NCBI GenBank assembly: GCA_013177795.1 | Contig: JABLXY010000003.1 | Location: 1 to 64,000 of the forward strand | Direction of reading: 5' to 3' | DNA: 64,000 bases | Source of the DNA: Syntrophaceae bacterium | GTDB lineage: Bacteria > Desulfobacterota > Syntrophia > Syntrophales > UBA2192 | The notes under the pieces: model-generated | Told to the model about the DNA's origin: nothing | The model's input: the letters and a program-made list of their open reading frames with translations, nothing else | Databases searched by the model: none | Shown here: positions 59,889 to 64,000 of the stretch, in pieces | Layout: each line of letters starts with the position of its first letter | Numbering within the stretch: the stretch's first letter is position 1 | Translations under genes and position numbers: made by a program

Positions 59889-59908
59889 AAGCACGGAAGG
59901 AAGAAAAA

Positions 59909-61419
59909 ATGTTCAAGCCGTCGTTTGAGGAATTCAAGGAACTGTCGAAGCGGGGAAACCTCATCCCCGTCTACCGGGAGATTCTCGCCGACGAGGAAAC
60001 CCCGGTTACGGCCCTTCTCAAGATCCGCAAGCGGCCCTACGCCTTCCTGCTCGAGAGCGTCGAGGGCGGCGAGAAGTGGGGCCGCTACACCTTCCTGGGC
60101 GCCGACCCCCTGGCGGTGGTCCGCGTGAAGCCCGGCGAGGTGGAGGTCCGCAGCAACGGCCATCTCATGCAGATCCCCCACGGGGGCGATCCCCTCGCGG
60201 TGCTCAAGGAGCTTCTCGCCCGCTACCGGCCCGTCACCGTGGGCGGCCTGCCCCGCTTCAGCGGCGGTGCCGTGGGGTTTCTGTCCTACGACATGGTCCG
60301 CTACTTCGAAAAGCGCCTGGCGAAGAATCCCCGCGCGGACAGCGGCCTGGACGATGCCGTCTTCATGGTCACGGACACGCTCATCGTCTTCGACAACGTC
60401 CGCCACACAATCAAGGTGGTCGCCTCGGCCCGGTGTGACGACGGGCCGGGATGCCTCGAGGGGGCCTACGCCGAGGCGACGGCGAAGATCGACGGCATGA
60501 TCGAGCGGCTGCAGGAGCCCGTCAAGCCGCTGCTCCTGAGAAGCAGGGCTTGCCATTCAGACGTGGTGTTCGAGTCCAACATGACGCCCGAGGCCTTCCG
60601 GGACATGGTCCGCCGGGCCAAGGAATACATCGTTGCGGGCGACATCATCCAGGCGGTCCTCTCGCAGCGGTTCTCGGCCGAAAACTCGATTGACCCCGTC
60701 GATCTCTACCGGGCGCTTCGCTTCGTCAACCCGTCGCCGTATCTCTTCTTCCTCAAGATGGAGGATGTTTACCTCATCGGCTCCTCGCCGGAGGTCATGG
60801 TCCGCGTCGAGGACGGCTTCGCGGAGCTGAGGCCCATCGCGGGCACGAGGCGGCGCGGCCGCACGGAGCAGGAGGACCGGGCGCTGGCCGACGAGCTTCT
60901 CGAGGACCCGAAGGAAAGGGCCGAGCACGTCATGCTCGTCGATCTGGGTCGAAACGACCTGGGGCGCATCGCCGCCATCGGCAGCGTCCAGGTCAACCAG
61001 TACATGGTCGTCGAGCGCTACTCCCACGTCATGCACCTCGTCTCCAACGTGCGGGCCCGGCTGGCCGAAGGGAAGGACTGCTTCGACGTGATGCGGGCCG
61101 CCTTCCCGGCGGGGACGCTCACCGGGGCCCCCAAGGTCCGGGCCATGGAGATCATCGACGAGCTAGAACCGGAGGGCCGCGGGCCCTACGGGGGCGCCGT
61201 GGGGTACGTGAGCTTCACGGGCAACATGGACTTCTGCATCACGATCCGGACGATGCTGCTGCGGGGCGGGACGCTTTCGATCCAGGTGGGCGCGGGCATC
61301 GTGGCCGACTCCGACCCCGGGAAGGAATACGAGGAGACCCTGAACAAGGCGGCCGGCATGATGAAGGCGGTGAGGCTGGCGGCGAGGGGGTTTGAGCTTG
61401 ACGGCGAAGGAGAAAAGAG

Positions 61420-61423
<4 letters not shown>
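59909..61423 (+). CDS. trpE: Anthranilate synthase component I
   Basis: 504-aa chorismate-using subunit. The N-terminal regulatory region has [14 protein letters not shown] (about 50-63; L-L-E-S is the Trp feedback site). The catalytic half has [27 protein letters not shown] and [15 protein letters not shown] precedes the ATG. Shares ATGA with trpG. Confidence 0.97.
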
Positions 61424-62007
<584 letters not shown>

Positions 62008-62011
62008 CATC

Positions 62012-63022
62012 ATGATCCGCGAAGCACTGGCGAAGGTCGTCCAGGGAATCGACCTCGAGGAATCGGAAATGACGGAGGTCATGACGGAGATCATGGAGGG
62101 GAAGGCGACACCCGCCCAGATCGGGGCCTTCATCACCGCCCTGCGCATGAAGGGGGAGACCGTCGCCGAGGTCACCGGCGCCGCACGGGTGATGCGCCTC
62201 AAGGCCACGCGCATCGACGCCCGCTCGCCCGTCATCGTCGATACCTGCGGCACCGGGGGCGACGGCCGCAACACCTTCAACATCTCCACCACGGCGGCCT
62301 TCGTGGTGGCGGCCGCGGGGCTCACGGTGGCCAAGCACGGCAACCGCGCCGTCTCGAGCGGCTGCGGCAGCGCCGACGTTCTCGAGGCGATCGGGGTCAA
62401 CATCGATGCCCCCCCCGAGATCGTCGAGGAATGCATCCAGCAGGCGGGGATCGGGTTCCTCTTCGCGCCGAGGCTCCACGGGGCCATGAAGTACGCCATC
62501 GGGCCGCGGCGCGAGATCGGCCTGCGGACGATCTTCAACATGCTGGGGCCGCTGACCAACCCCGCCTCGGCGACGGCGCAGCTCGTCGGCGTCTACGACC
62601 CGAAGCTCACGGAGATGTTCGCGGGGGTGCTGAAGAACCTCGGGACGAAGCACGCCTTCGTCGTGCACGGATCGGACGGTCTCGACGAGGCCACCGTCAC
62701 GGGCAGGACGCGCGTCTCGGAGCTCAAGGACGGGATCGTCAGGACCTACAACATCGACCCCGTCGACTACTTCGGGGCGACCGACGGGGGGGAGTCGCTC
62801 GCCGGCGGCGATGCCTCGACGAATGCCGAGATCACCAAGGCCGTCCTTTCGGGCGAGGAGGGCGCCCGCCGCCGGATCGTCGTCCTGAACGCGGCGCTGG
62901 CCATCGTGGCCGGCGGGAAGGCGCAGTCGATCGCCGAGGGGGTCAAGGTCGCCGAGGAGTGCATCGACAGCGGCGCCGCAATCAAAAAGCTGCAGGCGCT
63001 CATCGAAATGAGCCGGAGCTGA
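62012..63022 (+). CDS. trpD: Anthranilate phosphoribosyltransferase
   Basis: 336-aa TrpD with all normal residues: C-G-T-G-G-D-G (about 79-85), [21 protein letters not shown], and V-H-G-S-D-G-L-D-E near residue 222. Starts 4 bases after trpG. It is the reference for judging the diverged paralog at 39266. Confidence 0.97.
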   Translation: MIREALAKVVQGIDLEESEMTEVMTEIMEGKATPAQIGAFITALRMKGETVAEVTGAARVMRLKATRIDARSPVIVDTCGTGGDGRNTFNISTTAAFVVAAAGLTVAKHGNRAVSSGCGSADVLEAIGVNIDAPPEIVEECIQQAGIGFLFAPRLHGAMKYAIGPRREIGLRTIFNMLGPLTNPASATAQLVGVYDPKLTEMFAGVLKNLGTKHAFVVHGSDGLDEATVTGRTRVSELKDGIVRTYNIDPVDYFGATDGGESLAGGDASTNAEITKAVLSGEEGARRRIVVLNAALAIVAGGKAQSIAEGVKVAEECIDSGAAIKKLQALIEMSRS

Positions 63023-63047
63023 AAGACGGGGTGCGGGGAAGACCCCT

Positions 63048-63085
63048 GAGGCCTTCCCCTTTGAAAAAGGGGACAGGGGGGATTT
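63048..63085. repeat. Dispersed repeat inside the trp operon
   Basis: CCCCTTTGAAAAAGGGG followed by ACAGGGGGGATTTT, between trpD and trpC. Confidence 0.6.
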
Positions 63086-63093
63086 TGCGACAC

Positions 63094-63870
63094 ATGATTC
63101 TCCAGCAAATCATCGGCAACAAGCGCGACGAGGTTGCCCGCCAGAAACATATCCTTCCCCATTCGGAGCTGCGGCGGATGCTGGCTGACAGGGCGCCGAC
63201 GCGCGACTTCGCGGCGGCGCTCCGGGGAAGCGGCTGTGCGGTGATCGCCGAGGTCAAGCGCAGCTCGCCGTCGAAGGGCCGGATCCGCGACGACTTCGAC
63301 CCCGTCGCGATCGCCCGCACCTACGAGGAAAGCGGGGCTTCGGCCGTCTCCATCCTGACGGAGAGGAAATTCTTCGAGGGCAGTGCCGCGTACGTGCCGC
63401 AGATCCGAAAGGCCGTCAATCTGCCTCTTCTTCGGAAGGACTTCGTCATCGATTCCTACCAGATCGCCGAGACCCGTGTCCTGGGCGGCGATGCCCTGCT
63501 TCTCATTGCGAGGGTCCTGGAAGCGGGTGAATTGCTGGACTTCATCGGCCTCGCCTCCGAGCTTGGCCTTGCGGCCCTCGTGGAAGTGCACGACGAGGCC
63601 GATCTGGAAAAGGCCCTCTCGGCGGGTGCGCGGATCGTGGGGATCAACAACCGCGACCTGCAGACCTTCCGGACGGACCTCGAGGTCAGCAGCCGACTTG
63701 CCCGCCGAATCCCGGAGGGCGTCACCGCGGTGAGCGAGAGCGGGATCGAGGGCCGCAGGGACATCGAGCGTCTCATGGAAGCGGGCATTCATGCCTTTCT
63801 CGTCGGCGAGAGCCTCATGCGGGAGGCGGACATCGGCAGAAAGCTGAGGGAACTGCTGGGCCATGAATAG
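63094..63870 (+). CDS. trpC: Indole-3-glycerol-phosphate synthase
   Basis: 258-aa TIM barrel. V-I-A-E-V-K-R-S-S-P-S-K-G (about 50-62, catalytic Glu and Lys), L-L-R-K-D-F-V-I-D near 110, I-N-N-R-D-L-Q-T-F near 182, and S-E-S-G-I near 210. Not fused to TrpF. A repeat lies between trpD and this gene, but the operon should continue. Confidence 0.96.
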   Translation: MILQQIIGNKRDEVARQKHILPHSELRRMLADRAPTRDFAAALRGSGCAVIAEVKRSSPSKGRIRDDFDPVAIARTYEESGASAVSILTERKFFEGSAAYVPQIRKAVNLPLLRKDFVIDSYQIAETRVLGGDALLLIARVLEAGELLDFIGLASELGLAALVEVHDEADLEKALSAGARIVGINNRDLQTFRTDLEVSSRLARRIPEGVTAVSESGIEGRRDIERLMEAGIHAFLVGESLMREADIGRKLRELLGHE

Positions 63871-63922
63871 GCATCGGGCCGCAGGCGACGGGCGACAGAT
63901 CGGAAAGACGGAATAGACCGAA

Positions 63923-64000
63923 ATGGTTCAGATCAAGATCTGCGGCATTACCAATATGGGGGATGCACAGGCGGCAGCCGAAGCCGGGGCGGACGCATTG
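63923..64000 (+). CDS. trpF: Phosphoribosylanthranilate isomerase, partial
   Basis: The first 26 codons, cut by the window edge. K-I-C-G-I-T-N (residues 5-11, catalytic Cys) and A-G-A-D-A-L are diagnostic for TrpF. trpB and trpA are expected beyond the edge. Confidence 0.9.
   Translation, partial: MVQIKICGITNMGDAQAAAEAGADAL

Noticed and set aside
59600-59908. T-box riboswitch before trpE
   Set aside because: No T-box core sequence is present; three Trp codons and the terminator fit leader-peptide attenuation.

Overview
The window is GC-rich DNA that looks like the chromosome of an anaerobic deltaproteobacterium (Desulfobacterota, perhaps near Syntrophales; this is inferred from gene content, not proven). 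Pointers are a DctPQM TRAP transporter, an acyl-CoA dehydrogenase beside phosphotransbutyrylase-like genes and butyrate kinase, iron-sulfur flavoproteins, NtrC-type sigma-54 regulation, a large B12 regulon and the dispersed short palindromes found between many genes.

Layout. 1-127: start of an IS1182-family element running off the left edge. 266-2956: accessory DNA with a DUF2284 protein, a 64-aa unknown, an Mrr-type restriction enzyme and a BrnT/BrnA toxin-antitoxin pair. 3087-8630: DegQ-like protease, thioesterase, DHCW cupin, GNAT acetyltransferase and the TRAP transporter. 8805-12293: secreted proteins, including a pentapeptide-repeat protein. 12353-17525: response regulator, bacterioferritin, a histidine kinase/sigma-54 activator pair and an iron-sulfur flavoprotein behind a good sigma-54 promoter. 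17658-21863: acyl-CoA metabolism with two unequal phosphate acyltransferases plus butyrate kinase. 22532-24255: a complete IS1182-family element inside the loop of a hairpin repeat. 24315-30418: assorted enzymes, membrane proteins and secreted proteins. 30476-32877: cobB/cbiA and cbiB. 33031-36172: three exported proteins, two of them tandem paralogs. 36603-37117: four tiny open frames on the minus strand sharing the motif W-x-D-P-[MI]-x-[FT]-P, each with its own ribosome binding site. 37510-38132: two small membrane proteins.

38454-50745 is a cobamide salvage and uptake locus: cbiR, a TrpD paralog, a zinc dehydrogenase, cobS, cobT, tonB, btuD, btuC, btuF, btuB and cobU. It carries four cobalamin riboswitches on the minus strand; two are followed by terminators (transcriptional output) and two sit directly on the start region (probably translational).

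50830-64000 is an aromatic amino acid supra-operon: aroF-aroB-pheA-aroD-aroE-aroA-aroK-aroC-tyrA, then trpE-trpG-trpD-trpC-trpF (cut by the edge). Both halves start with a leader-peptide attenuator: a Phe/Trp/Tyr-rich peptide before aroF and a Trp-Trp-Trp peptide before trpE. In both leaders a second terminator hairpin with a nearly identical tail follows the first. The most novel items are the W-x-D-P small-protein cluster, the tandem attenuators, the riboswitch-controlled TrpD paralog and the hairpin-targeting IS.
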